This document shows, piece after piece, positions 41,986 through 49,829 of a stretch of 64,000 bases of DNA; positions within the stretch are counted from its first letter, which is position 1; the number at the start of each line of letters is the position of its first letter. A program made the translations under genes and the position numbers. Below the pieces are notes generated by a model. It had not been told where the DNA came from. It saw only the letters and a program-made list of their open reading frames with translations, and ran no database searches. Source of the stretch: Brotonthovivens ammoniilytica (GTDB taxonomy: Bacteria > Bacillota > Clostridia > Lachnospirales > Lachnospiraceae). Location of the stretch: contig NZ_JAOQJQ010000002.1 in NCBI RefSeq assembly GCF_025566885.1, positions 186,001 through 250,000 on the forward strand, read 5' to 3'.

Positions 41986-42546
41986 ATGAAGTTTAAAAAT
42001 ATAAATAAGTTAAATGAAGGAGCATATATAACCCGCTATGATATCACTTATGAAACTAAGGCAGGGGGAGAAAAGGTTTATGAGATGATAAGCAGGGATA
42101 AGAATATAAAGGATCAGGGCGGTCTGCTGAAGGAGGGGGCAGATGCGGTTGTATTAATTATACATGATGAGAGTGGTGAAAAAATACTTTTGAATCGTGA
42201 ATACCGTATGGCGGCAGGGCGCTGGGTGTATAATTTTCCGGCGGGACTGATTGAACCGGGAGAAAGTCCCCAGGAAAGCGCAGAACGGGAACTTTGGGAA
42301 GAGACGGGATTAAAGCTGCTGCATATAGATGACTGGATGTTTGAAAGTTACAGTGCAGTAGGATTTTCCAATGAAAAAAATGTATGTGTTGTGGGGACTG
42401 CAGCAGGAACGTTTGCTGAAAGTACAGATCCCACAGAAGAAATTAAGGCGGGATGGTATACAAAAGAAGCTGTTGGCAGTCTGTTAAAAGATCAGCATTT
42501 CGCAGCCAGGACACAGGCTTATTGCTACCTGTGGTCCAGGCAGTAA
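41986..42546 (+). CDS. Nudix hydrolase
   Basis: A 186-residue pyrophosphohydrolase, start at MKFKNINKLNEGAY with AGGAGAGAG upstream. A complete Nudix box GLIEPGESPQESAERELWEETGL binds Mg2+. The layout (RYDITYETKAGGEKVYEMISR, NREYRMAAGRWVYNFPAGL) resembles ADP-ribose pyrophosphatases. It cleaves nucleoside diphosphate derivatives in the cytoplasm; the substrate is not certain. Confidence 0.92.
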   Translation: MKFKNINKLNEGAYITRYDITYETKAGGEKVYEMISRDKNIKDQGGLLKEGADAVVLIIHDESGEKILLNREYRMAAGRWVYNFPAGLIEPGESPQESAERELWEETGLKLLHIDDWMFESYSAVGFSNEKNVCVVGTAAGTFAESTDPTEEIKAGWYTKEAVGSLLKDQHFAARTQAYCYLWSRQ

Positions 42547-42556
42547 GAGGGAGTGA

Positions 42557-43690
42557 ATGAACCAGACAGAGTTTGAAAAATATAAAAAATATCTTCCCGG
42601 TATGACAAAGGATTGTTCTAAAGAATTTTTAAAACTTGCCCGTATCATACAAGAGCAGGTGCTGGATATCTGGAAAGGAGAGGATCAGAATTATTATGCA
42701 GCGTTTGTGATGAATGATTCGGTAGAAAGCTTTCTGATATTTGAGGACGCCGTAATGACCGGTGTATTTGAGAAGGATATCACAGAGGAGACGACAGCAG
42801 CTCTTTCAGTGGAGGAGGAAAGCTATGTCCTGGCAGTACGGCAGGGAAATAGAAATAGTTTTACTCTGCGTTTTAGAGAACTTGCTTTTCGGATTCAGAC
42901 ATATCAGTATCATGAGGTTGTCCACGTTTGGGTAAAAGGTGAAGAGCATCTGCGGCAGTTGGTATATCAGCTTGGAATTATAAAAGATAAAGCGGAGTTT
43001 TTACCCAGGGATTGCTGCAGCAGAAAGGAACGCCAGCTGATCAAGCTGTTGGAATTCGCACCACTGCGCGGCTGGTATTTTGTTCCCTGGGAAGAAGACA
43101 GCGTGTTTGAATCAACGGATGCGGGGATAGATGCATTCTTGGAATTTGCAGATCTTGCCAATGACGATATACTGAAGCGGCAGGTTTTAAAGTATCAAAG
43201 GTGCAGCAAAGGCAGGCAGAGACAGAGACGCAGGCTGGAGAAACGCATTCATTGTATGCTGAATCAGTCAGAGCATTTACCGGTATATGAGCTGCTTAGG
43301 GAAGAATTAGATGAGGCATCAAAAGTCTATGAAAAACGGAGCTTCGGAGCTGCAAAGGACCACATTATAGAACAAAAGCGTATAGAAATTGCAGAATTGT
43401 TTGAAGAAAATGGGTTTCATGGGATATATCCATGGTTTTATAAAACGGAGGAGAAGATTAATATATCCTGCAGAATATACGAGGAGCAGCCCTTTGTAAA
43501 TGGCGGAACGAGCCAGTACCGCTTTTATTATTTCTGGTCTGAAACAGAACAGAATCAAAAAAAGGATCGCGCCTTCCATATAAATGAAGGATTTTTCCAG
43601 GGGGCCGGCCGGGTAAATAAAATCCAGGCGGAGGATATATCCTGGGAAAATCTTAAACACGATATGATAAAAAATGTAAATAAGATATAA
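42557..43690 (+). CDS. Unknown 377-residue protein
   Basis: I cannot assign it with confidence; it may be one of the Lachnospiraceae DUF families. It has no membrane segment. The N-terminal half is alpha/beta (YAAFVMNDSVESFLIFEDAVMTG), the middle is basic and helical (QRCSKGRQRQRRRLEKRIH), and the end has FHGIYPWFYKTEEKINISCRIYEEQPF, rich in aromatic residues. It follows the Nudix gene by 10 bases and ends at a terminator, so it is the second gene of that unit. Confidence 0.75.
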   Translation: MNQTEFEKYKKYLPGMTKDCSKEFLKLARIIQEQVLDIWKGEDQNYYAAFVMNDSVESFLIFEDAVMTGVFEKDITEETTAALSVEEESYVLAVRQGNRNSFTLRFRELAFRIQTYQYHEVVHVWVKGEEHLRQLVYQLGIIKDKAEFLPRDCCSRKERQLIKLLEFAPLRGWYFVPWEEDSVFESTDAGIDAFLEFADLANDDILKRQVLKYQRCSKGRQRQRRRLEKRIHCMLNQSEHLPVYELLREELDEASKVYEKRSFGAAKDHIIEQKRIEIAELFEENGFHGIYPWFYKTEEKINISCRIYEEQPFVNGGTSQYRFYYFWSETEQNQKKDRAFHINEGFFQGAGRVNKIQAEDISWENLKHDMIKNVNKI

Positions 43691-43692
43691 GA

Positions 43693-43735
43693 AAAGGACA
43701 GCGATTCACCATAAACGGAAGGGGCTGTCCTTTAT
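43693..43735 (+). terminator. Terminator after the unknown 377-residue gene
   Basis: AAAGGACAGC / GCTGTCCTTT stem with a 21-base loop and TATTTG. Confidence 0.75.
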
Positions 43736-43750
43736 TTGTGTTATATGCAT

Positions 43751-43816
43751 TTACAGCTCTTCTAAAAGCTGTACCTGATATCCGTCAGGGTCATTGATAA
43801 AGGAGGCATATTGACA
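43751..43816 (-). pseudogene. C-terminal remnant of a VOC/glyoxalase gene
   Basis: Read on the minus strand this gives QYASFINDPDGYQVQLLEEL and a stop, the typical last strand of glyoxalase I-type proteins with the metal Glu. Nothing upstream continues it: the remnant ends exactly where the -35 box of the next gene's promoter begins. I infer a gene cut by a deletion or insertion. Confidence 0.75.
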
Positions 43817-43839
43817 GAATAACAACAATAACCTATAAT
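43811..43839 (+). promoter_or_regulatory. Perfect consensus promoter of the CymR-like gene
   Basis: TTGACA (43811-43816), 17 bases, TATAAT (43834-43839). Confidence 0.85.
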
Positions 43840-43870
43840 TTTTGTATGAATTAGAAGGAGAGGTGAAATT

Positions 43871-44281
43871 ATGCTAATCTCAACAAAGGGAAGATATGCA
43901 CTGCGTATTATGATAGATCTTGCTCAGCATCAGAATGAGGGATATATTCCACTGAAAGATATCGCCATGCGTCAGGAAATTTCGGAAAAATATTTGGAAA
44001 GTATTATTTCAACATTGAGTAAAGGCCGGTTCGTATCAGGTATCCGCGGCAAGGGCGGGGGATATAAGCTTACTAGAAAGATAGAAGATTATACCGTTGG
44101 CAGTATTGTAGAACTTACAGATAAGACACTTTCGCCGGTTTCATGTCTGGAGCATAAAGAAAATTACTGTGAACGTGCACCTCAATGTAAAACGCTTCCT
44201 GTGTGGGAAAAACTGGATCAACTGATACATGACTATTTAAATAGTGTTACATTAAAGGATGTTTTGGAAGGTAATGTATAA
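43871..44281 (+). CDS. Rrf2-family regulator, CymR-like
   Basis: A 136-residue regulator with HTH YIPLKDIAMRQEISEKYLESII and wing RGKGGGYKLTRKIEDYTVG. CymR in Bacillus represses cysteine and sulfur genes in partnership with cysteine synthase. Here it is followed by metY and cysK, its classic targets. It has the Cys set CLEHKENYCERAPQC, more typical of IscR-type sensors, so cluster sensing is not excluded. GAGAGGTG precedes the ATG. Confidence 0.88.
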   Translation: MLISTKGRYALRIMIDLAQHQNEGYIPLKDIAMRQEISEKYLESIISTLSKGRFVSGIRGKGGGYKLTRKIEDYTVGSIVELTDKTLSPVSCLEHKENYCERAPQCKTLPVWEKLDQLIHDYLNSVTLKDVLEGNV

Positions 44282-44288
44282 AAACCTA

Positions 44289-44317
44289 TTGACAAAGTAG
44301 GGATATAAGATTATATT
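44289..44317 (+). promoter_or_regulatory. Candidate metY-cysK promoter
   Basis: TTGACA (44289-44294), 17 bases, TATATT (44312-44317). An AT-rich near-palindrome around the -10 is a possible CymR site. Confidence 0.55.
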
Positions 44318-44435
44318 ATAATGCATGAAACATATAAAACAGATAGGAATAGTGTAAAATCAAAAACAGAAATTATCATCTAAAGCATGAATAGTTCCGG
44401 AGGATTTTGCATTACCGGAAAAGGAGAGTTGAAAA

Positions 44436-45725
44436 ATGGATGGAAGAGATTACAAATTTGAGACACTACAGCTTCATGTTGGGCAGGAACAGCCAGATCC
44501 GGCGACGGATGCGCGTGCTGTGCCTATTTATGCGACCACTTCTTATGTGTTTAAAGATTCCGATCAGGCGGCTAACCGGTTTGGACTGCGGGAAGGGGGA
44601 AATATCTATACAAGACTGATGAATCCAACATCAGATGTATTTGAACAAAGGATGGCAGCCTTAGAAGGCGGTGCGGCGGCGTTGGCTACGGCCAGCGGTT
44701 CAGCGGCAATTACCTATGCAGTTCAGAATATTGCCCGGGCAGGCGATCATATTGTATCTTCTACAAATCTCTATGGAGGAACTTACAATTTGTTTGCAAA
44801 TACTCTAAAGGAGCAGGGAATCAGCACTACCTTTGCAGATCCGTCCAATCCGGCGAATTTTGAAAACGCAATCAAAGAAAATACAAAATTATTATATGCG
44901 GAAACCCTCGGGAATCCAAACTCGGATGTCCTGGATCTGGAAGCTGTATCAGAAATTGCTCACAGACATGGAATCCCGCTTATTGTGGACAGTACATTTG
45001 CAACGCCGTATCTGCTTCGGCCTATAGAGCATGGAGCAGATGTTGTAGTGCACTCGGCCACAAAATTTATCGGTGGACATGGTACGGTTATGGGAGGAGT
45101 AATTGTAGACTCAGGAAGGTTTGACTGGGCCGGGAATGATAAGTTTCCGGGACTTTCACAACCAAATCCGTCTTATCATGGGGTTGTTTTTACAGAAGCA
45201 TGCAAAAATCTTGCATATATTATGAAGATAAGAACTACTTTAATGAGAGATCAGGGTGCAGCGATTTCACCATTTAATTCTTTTCTCCTTCTTCAGGGGC
45301 TGGAAACATTATCACTGAGAGTTGAACGCCATGTGGAGAATGCATTAAAGGTTGTAGATTACTTAAAACAGCATCCGCAGGTGGAAAAGGTAAACCATCC
45401 GTCTCTGGCAGAGGGAAGGGCGTTAGAACTCTACCGGACCTATTTCCCCAAAGGCGCTGCATCCATTTTCACTTTTGAAATAAAAGGCGGCAGCCGGGAA
45501 GCAAAAAAGTTTACAGAAAGTCTGAAACTGTTTTCTCTGCTGGCAAATGTAGCAGATGTAAAATCGCTGGTAATCCATCCGGCCTCCACCACTCATTCCC
45601 AGTTATCAGACCAGGAGCTTTTGGCTTGCGGAATCAAGCCAAATACGGTACGGCTTTCTATTGGAACAGAACATATAGATGATATTATTGCTGATCTGGA
45701 ACAGGGATTTTTGGCAGTAAAATAA
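44436..45725 (+). CDS. metY: O-acetylhomoserine sulfhydrylase
   Basis: A 429-residue PLP enzyme of the Cys/Met metabolism family, making homocysteine from O-acetylhomoserine and sulfide. Signatures: FETLQLHVGQEQPDPATDARAVPIY, YTRLMNPTSDVFEQRMAALEGG, and the PLP-lysine block HSATKFIGGHGTVMGGVI. The long insert FPGLSQPNPSYHGVVF and the length separate MetY from shorter MetB/MetC. AAAAGGAGAG precedes the ATG; cysK follows after 16 bases. Confidence 0.95.
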   Translation: MDGRDYKFETLQLHVGQEQPDPATDARAVPIYATTSYVFKDSDQAANRFGLREGGNIYTRLMNPTSDVFEQRMAALEGGAAALATASGSAAITYAVQNIARAGDHIVSSTNLYGGTYNLFANTLKEQGISTTFADPSNPANFENAIKENTKLLYAETLGNPNSDVLDLEAVSEIAHRHGIPLIVDSTFATPYLLRPIEHGADVVVHSATKFIGGHGTVMGGVIVDSGRFDWAGNDKFPGLSQPNPSYHGVVFTEACKNLAYIMKIRTTLMRDQGAAISPFNSFLLLQGLETLSLRVERHVENALKVVDYLKQHPQVEKVNHPSLAEGRALELYRTYFPKGAASIFTFEIKGGSREAKKFTESLKLFSLLANVADVKSLVIHPASTTHSQLSDQELLACGIKPNTVRLSIGTEHIDDIIADLEQGFLAVK

Positions 45726-45741
45726 AAGGAGTGTGAATGAC

Positions 45742-46674
45742 ATGTCTGAAATTTATACATCAATTGACCAGCTGGTAGGAAAAACACCACTGCTGGAACT
45801 GACACATATAGAAAAAGAATACAATTTAGAGGCCAGAATACTGGCAAAGCTGGAATACTTTAATCCAGCGGGCTCTGTGAAAGACAGAATAGCAAAAGCT
45901 ATGATTGATGAGGCAGAACAGAAGGGACAGTTAAAGCCTGGCAGTGTGATTATTGAGCCTACTTCCGGAAATACGGGAATCGGGCTGGCGTCTGTTGCAG
46001 CTGCCAGGGGCTACCAGATTATCATCGTTATGCCGGAAACCATGTCTGTGGAACGGCGGAAACTGATGATGGCGTATGGCGCGCGGCTGGTTTTAACAGA
46101 AGGTGCAAAGGGCATGAAAGGAGCCATCGAAAAGGCGAAAGAGCTGGCGGAGGAAATCCCCGGAAGTTTTATCCCGGGACAGTTTGTAAATCCGGCTAAT
46201 CCGGAGATTCACAGGAAAACAACGGGACCGGAAATTTATAAAGATACGGACGGAAAAATAGATATATTTGTGGCAGGCATAGGAACTGGCGGAACAATAA
46301 CCGGTGTCGGCCAGTACTTAAAAGCTGCAAACCCTCGTATTCAGGTAGTTGCAGTAGAGCCGAAAGATTCACCGGTTTTATCTGCCGGTGTGTCGGGAAG
46401 TCATAAAATTCAGGGAATTGGGGCCGGTTTTGTGCCGGAGGTACTAGACCAGGAAGTTTATGATGAAATTATTACTGTTGATAATGAAGATGCTTTTTCA
46501 ACAGGACGTGAGATCGGGAAAAAAGAAGGTGTGTTAGTAGGAATTTCTTCAGGAGCTGCTTTATGGGCAGCAGTATCCTTAGCAAAACGCCCGGAAAACA
46601 AGGGAAAAACAATTGTAGCTTTGCTTGCGGATACCGGAGAGAGATATCTTTCAACACCATTATTTGAAGAATAG
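45742..46674 (+). CDS. cysK: Cysteine synthase A
   Basis: A 310-residue PLP enzyme that makes cysteine from O-acetylserine and sulfide. ATG at 45742 after AAAGGAG; earlier in-frame GTG is possible. PLP-lysine in NPAGSVKDRIAK, substrate loop TSGNTGIG, and GIGTGGTITGVGQYLK phosphate loop. EPKDSPVLSAG is usual for CysK. It forms one unit with metY, and in CymR systems the CysK protein is also the signal-sensing partner of the regulator. Confidence 0.96.
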   Translation: MSEIYTSIDQLVGKTPLLELTHIEKEYNLEARILAKLEYFNPAGSVKDRIAKAMIDEAEQKGQLKPGSVIIEPTSGNTGIGLASVAAARGYQIIIVMPETMSVERRKLMMAYGARLVLTEGAKGMKGAIEKAKELAEEIPGSFIPGQFVNPANPEIHRKTTGPEIYKDTDGKIDIFVAGIGTGGTITGVGQYLKAANPRIQVVAVEPKDSPVLSAGVSGSHKIQGIGAGFVPEVLDQEVYDEIITVDNEDAFSTGREIGKKEGVLVGISSGAALWAAVSLAKRPENKGKTIVALLADTGERYLSTPLFEE

Positions 46675-46747
46675 ACGATTCTCAATGGTATTTGTAAACA
46701 AGGAAATTTTCTTATTATTGGAAATAAATCTTATCCCCCTATATCTG

Positions 46748-46791
46748 AAAAGAGATCGCACCAGTCTGCTTGAATGGTACGATCTCTTTTT
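46748..46791. terminator. Bidirectional terminator between cysK and the activase gene
   Basis: AAAAGAGATCG / CGATCTCTTTT stem extended by ACCA / TGGT, T run on the plus side and A run on the minus side. Confidence 0.85.
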
Positions 46792-46809
46792 GATGTGGAA
46801 ACAAATCAA

Positions 46810-47766
46810 TTATGATTCTGCTTTAACTTCTCCTCTTTCGCAGCGATTTCCCCAGGAATCAATCAATTCGCTGTTTCTATATACACAGATAACCTCGCAG
46901 TGATTTGCGCAGTGAGGGCAGACCACCTCTTTTGTGACAAAATCCATATCGGCTATATCAAAGGTAAAATCTTTTTCAATACCACTGCCTAAAGCAAGGA
47001 TGGCGGCACCGTAACAGCCCATAAGATGCCCATTATCATCTACAATGATTTTTTGGTTAAGAGAATCGGAAAATGCTTTAACTACTCCTTCATTCTTGCT
47101 GACACCCCCCTGAAAAACAATGGGAGGAAGGATCTTCTTCCCTTTTCCGATGTTATTCAGATAGTTGTTGGCAACAGCATTGCATAATCCCGCGATGATG
47201 TCTTCTTTTCTGTGGCCCATCTGAATTTTGTGAACCAGATCGGATTCGGCAAATACGGTACAGCGGGCGGCAATAGGGGTAGGATTGCTGCTGGAGAGAG
47301 CGATTTTTCCAAATTCATTGACTTCAACGCCCAGACGTCTTGCCTGACTGGAAAGAAATGAACCGGTTCCGGCAGCGCATAATGTGTTCATGGCATAGTC
47401 TACAGCAACACCGTTTTCAACACAGATAATTTTGGAATCCTGCCCGCCGATTTCCAGAATTGTTCGGACATCTGGATGAAGGGTGGTGGTACCCACGGCG
47501 TGAGCAGTGATTTCATTTTTTACAATGCTGGCATTGCACATGGCGCCTACCAGCTTTCGTGCGCTGCCGGTTGTGCCGGCTGCCACAACCTTATAAGTAT
47601 CCTGGTCAAGCATTTCTCCCAGCTTGGAAATAACCTTTTTTGAGGCGCCCATAGGGTTGCCTTCCGTCCAGATATAGATACTTGCCAGAATATTTTTGTC
47701 TTCATCTATTATAACGCCTTTTGTGGAAATGGAACCGATGTCGATTCCAAGGTATGCTTTTTTCAA
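46810..47766 (-). CDS. 2-Hydroxyacyl-CoA dehydratase activase (BadF/BcrA-type ATPase)
   Basis: A 318-residue ASKHA-fold ATPase that injects one low-potential electron into a partner by ATP hydrolysis. Phosphate loop GIDIGSISTKGVIID, GTTGSARKLVGA, adenosine region EIGGQDSKII. The two cluster cysteines are in NTLCAAGTGSFL and AARCTVFAESD, as in HgdC, where a dimer shares one 4Fe-4S. A ~50-residue C-terminal addition carries more cysteines (CPHCANHCEVICVY and NRCERG). It overlaps the HgdB-like gene by four bases; last gene of the operon. Confidence 0.9.
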   Translation of the reverse strand: MKKAYLGIDIGSISTKGVIIDEDKNILASIYIWTEGNPMGASKKVISKLGEMLDQDTYKVVAAGTTGSARKLVGAMCNASIVKNEITAHAVGTTTLHPDVRTILEIGGQDSKIICVENGVAVDYAMNTLCAAGTGSFLSSQARRLGVEVNEFGKIALSSSNPTPIAARCTVFAESDLVHKIQMGHRKEDIIAGLCNAVANNYLNNIGKGKKILPPIVFQGGVSKNEGVVKAFSDSLNQKIIVDDNGHLMGCYGAAILALGSGIEKDFTFDIADMDFVTKEVVCPHCANHCEVICVYRNSELIDSWGNRCERGEVKAES

Positions 47767-48911
47767 GATTCTGTTACTTCCTTTCTCATCTCAATCATAT
47801 CATAAAATGCCTCCAGACGGGTTTCGATTCCAGTATCGCTGGTCTGGGTATCGTAGTTTAGATATAAAATTGGAATTTTATAGTCCGCACTGATATTGTG
47901 CAGAACCGGAACGGCATCCATTTCCGGTGTACAGCCAAATGATTTTACATGGATTAATCCGTCATAACCCCGTTTTGCATATTCCTCTGCTAGTGCGATT
48001 GTTGAGATGGCAGAACTGCCCATATCAAATTTTGTGTAACGGCCGGCCTGTTTCACCTGAATTTTATGCCAGATTGACGACGGAAATTTACGGATATCAT
48101 AGGTCAGATAATGTTTTAGTTTTTTTATGGTGCTTCTATCAGGACAGACAACCACACTGTTAGAAAGGTTCATCCAGCGATGGACTTCAGCGCCCAGCTT
48201 GGCAATTTTTGCTTCAATTTCATGGTTTGAGTATGGATCCATAATGGTAAAATATTCTCCGATTACTCCTACCCGAAGGGGATGCTCTGGTTTTTTTATT
48301 GGAATCTGTTTCATAGTTTCCATTACCCATTTGTATGCGCGATTGACATCTTTTAGGCCCTTTGCCTGCCGCAGTCTTGAAAGGTATTCTTTATGAGCCC
48401 GTTCAAAATCACCGTCATTTTTTTCAAATCCCATATTCTGGCGCATATAATCTTCTGTTTTATCAATCTGAATTACCATTTTCGCAGTGGCCGGAAGGGC
48501 CCGTACTACTTTCAACAGACTGGTTTTGGGGGCTATTTCTTTCATGCCTTTATAAAGGCCAAGCAGGTTGTGATACCGGGCAATGGTTATATTCAGCATT
48601 TTGAACTGGTAACCCAGGTCTTTTAGAATCTGTTCGTGAAGCTCACCGTAATAGCCAAGCCGGCAGGTGCCGCCGGTCTGAACTAAAACATTAGCGCCCT
48701 TTTCCAGGGCTTCAATGTAGCAGCCCATCATACATTTAAAGGGGGCGCATACGAAATCTGGACTGTTCTGGCTGCCGATTTCAATGGTACGTTTTGTCAT
48801 TGGAGGCGGAGCAACATAAGCTTCGCCCAGACCGTGCATCACGAAATGGCGGATGGGAATATCATAGCTGCCCAGCTGAGGATAAGAGAGTTTGTACTGT
48901 GGCTGATCCAT
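47763..48911 (-). CDS. HgdB-like 2-hydroxyacyl-CoA dehydratase/benzoyl-CoA reductase family protein
   Basis: A 382-residue member of the HGD-D fold. Likely cluster cysteines lie in FVCAPFKCMMGCYIEALE, QTGGTCRLGYYGE and HVKSFGCTPEMDA. The C-terminus DTQTSDTGIETRLEAFYDMIE is a family hallmark. The family uses 4Fe-4S ketyl-radical or low-potential reduction chemistry after activation by the BadF-type ATPase. In classic dehydratases two such subunits pair; here the DUF2229 protein takes the second place. Overlaps its neighbours by one and four bases, so a fixed ratio is likely. No CoA transferase is nearby, so a normal amino-acid fermentation dehydratase is doubtful. Confidence 0.87.
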   Translation of the reverse strand: MDQPQYKLSYPQLGSYDIPIRHFVMHGLGEAYVAPPPMTKRTIEIGSQNSPDFVCAPFKCMMGCYIEALEKGANVLVQTGGTCRLGYYGELHEQILKDLGYQFKMLNITIARYHNLLGLYKGMKEIAPKTSLLKVVRALPATAKMVIQIDKTEDYMRQNMGFEKNDGDFERAHKEYLSRLRQAKGLKDVNRAYKWVMETMKQIPIKKPEHPLRVGVIGEYFTIMDPYSNHEIEAKIAKLGAEVHRWMNLSNSVVVCPDRSTIKKLKHYLTYDIRKFPSSIWHKIQVKQAGRYTKFDMGSSAISTIALAEEYAKRGYDGLIHVKSFGCTPEMDAVPVLHNISADYKIPILYLNYDTQTSDTGIETRLEAFYDMIEMRKEVTES

Positions 48912-49828
48912 CAGATTGCGGCCTCCTTTCTAAAACGTATAATATCTACAAAGCTTTCTAGTCTCGTTTCAATGCCGGCATTTCCATCCTGACTGTCCAG
49001 AAGAAGATTTAATATGGGACGGTCTTTTATACGCCGGATAATCATCTCGTTGAGCATGGAATCCGGTCCGCATGGAAAGGCGGTAATCAAAATAATACCA
49101 TCCACGGCGTCATGGTATTGGGCGATTGCCCCCACCAGTTCGCGGTTCATGATCCAGGGAACATCTCTGCAGATGGATGTATAATCCTGGCGGGCCTGCT
49201 TTAAGTCTACTGCATCCGCCAGCAGGGGAACGGCATTAAGGTCGTGTAGGTTTTTAATAATTGGTTTCCCGATATATTCGTCATAGAGGTTGTAGCTGTG
49301 TCCTACAATGAGAATTTTGATTCCGTCTTTATCAAGGAGCTGCTGCTGCGCTTGAATTTTTTTCTGCTGAGATTCGGCGGCAGCGGATTTTGCCGTTTCA
49401 TATGCCTTGTAAGCTTCGGCCTTTGTTTTGCCAAGTTCCATGGCCAGAGCAGTATAGGCTTTTTGCTCTGATTTTTTTTGCTGCAGATCTATGTCGCAGG
49501 TGACAAAGTGAAGATCTTTATCGCGAAAGGTGTTTACCGCCATATCATATAAGGCTTCAAAACGGGAGCATAAAATGCCGTCCTTTCCGTAATTAGCAAT
49601 TCTCGGAACAAATACGGCATCGCACCTGCCTTCAAGTGCTGCAATATGGCCGAAAAACAATTTACTGGAAAGGCAATTTTCGTCGATAGAGTAGAGACTG
49701 CCCTCATCTAATATGGTTTTGTCTGTAACAGGGCTTAATACTGTTTCGATGCCAAGCTCCCGGAAAAAGGTTTTCCACAGGGTATCGTAACGGTAATATA
49801 AAAGCGCTCTTGGTATTCCTATTTTCAT
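48911..49828 (-). CDS. DUF2229 acyl-CoA dehydratase activase-related protein
   Basis: A 305-residue protein starting MKIGIPRALLYYRYDTLWKTF, the opening of DUF2229. CLSSKLFFGHIAALEGRCDAVFVPRI and AFPCGPDSMLNEM hold conserved cysteines. The end DSQDGNAGIETRLESFVDII mirrors that of the HgdB-like partner, so the two are probably distant homologues that form a heterodimer. In large fused proteins of Clostridia (PlsA / glycerol ester reductase type), BadF, DUF2229 and HGD-D domains are joined; here they are separate genes. It begins one base after the stop of the ligase-reductase gene. Confidence 0.87.
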   Translation of the reverse strand: MKIGIPRALLYYRYDTLWKTFFRELGIETVLSPVTDKTILDEGSLYSIDENCLSSKLFFGHIAALEGRCDAVFVPRIANYGKDGILCSRFEALYDMAVNTFRDKDLHFVTCDIDLQQKKSEQKAYTALAMELGKTKAEAYKAYETAKSAAAESQQKKIQAQQQLLDKDGIKILIVGHSYNLYDEYIGKPIIKNLHDLNAVPLLADAVDLKQARQDYTSICRDVPWIMNRELVGAIAQYHDAVDGIILITAFPCGPDSMLNEMIIRRIKDRPILNLLLDSQDGNAGIETRLESFVDIIRFRKEAAI

Positions 49829-49829
49829 A

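Noticed and set aside
44282..44435. T-box or SAM riboswitch upstream of metY
   Set aside because: At ~150 bases with no T-box core, no specifier hairpin and no SAM-type conserved stems; a promoter with a possible CymR site explains it.
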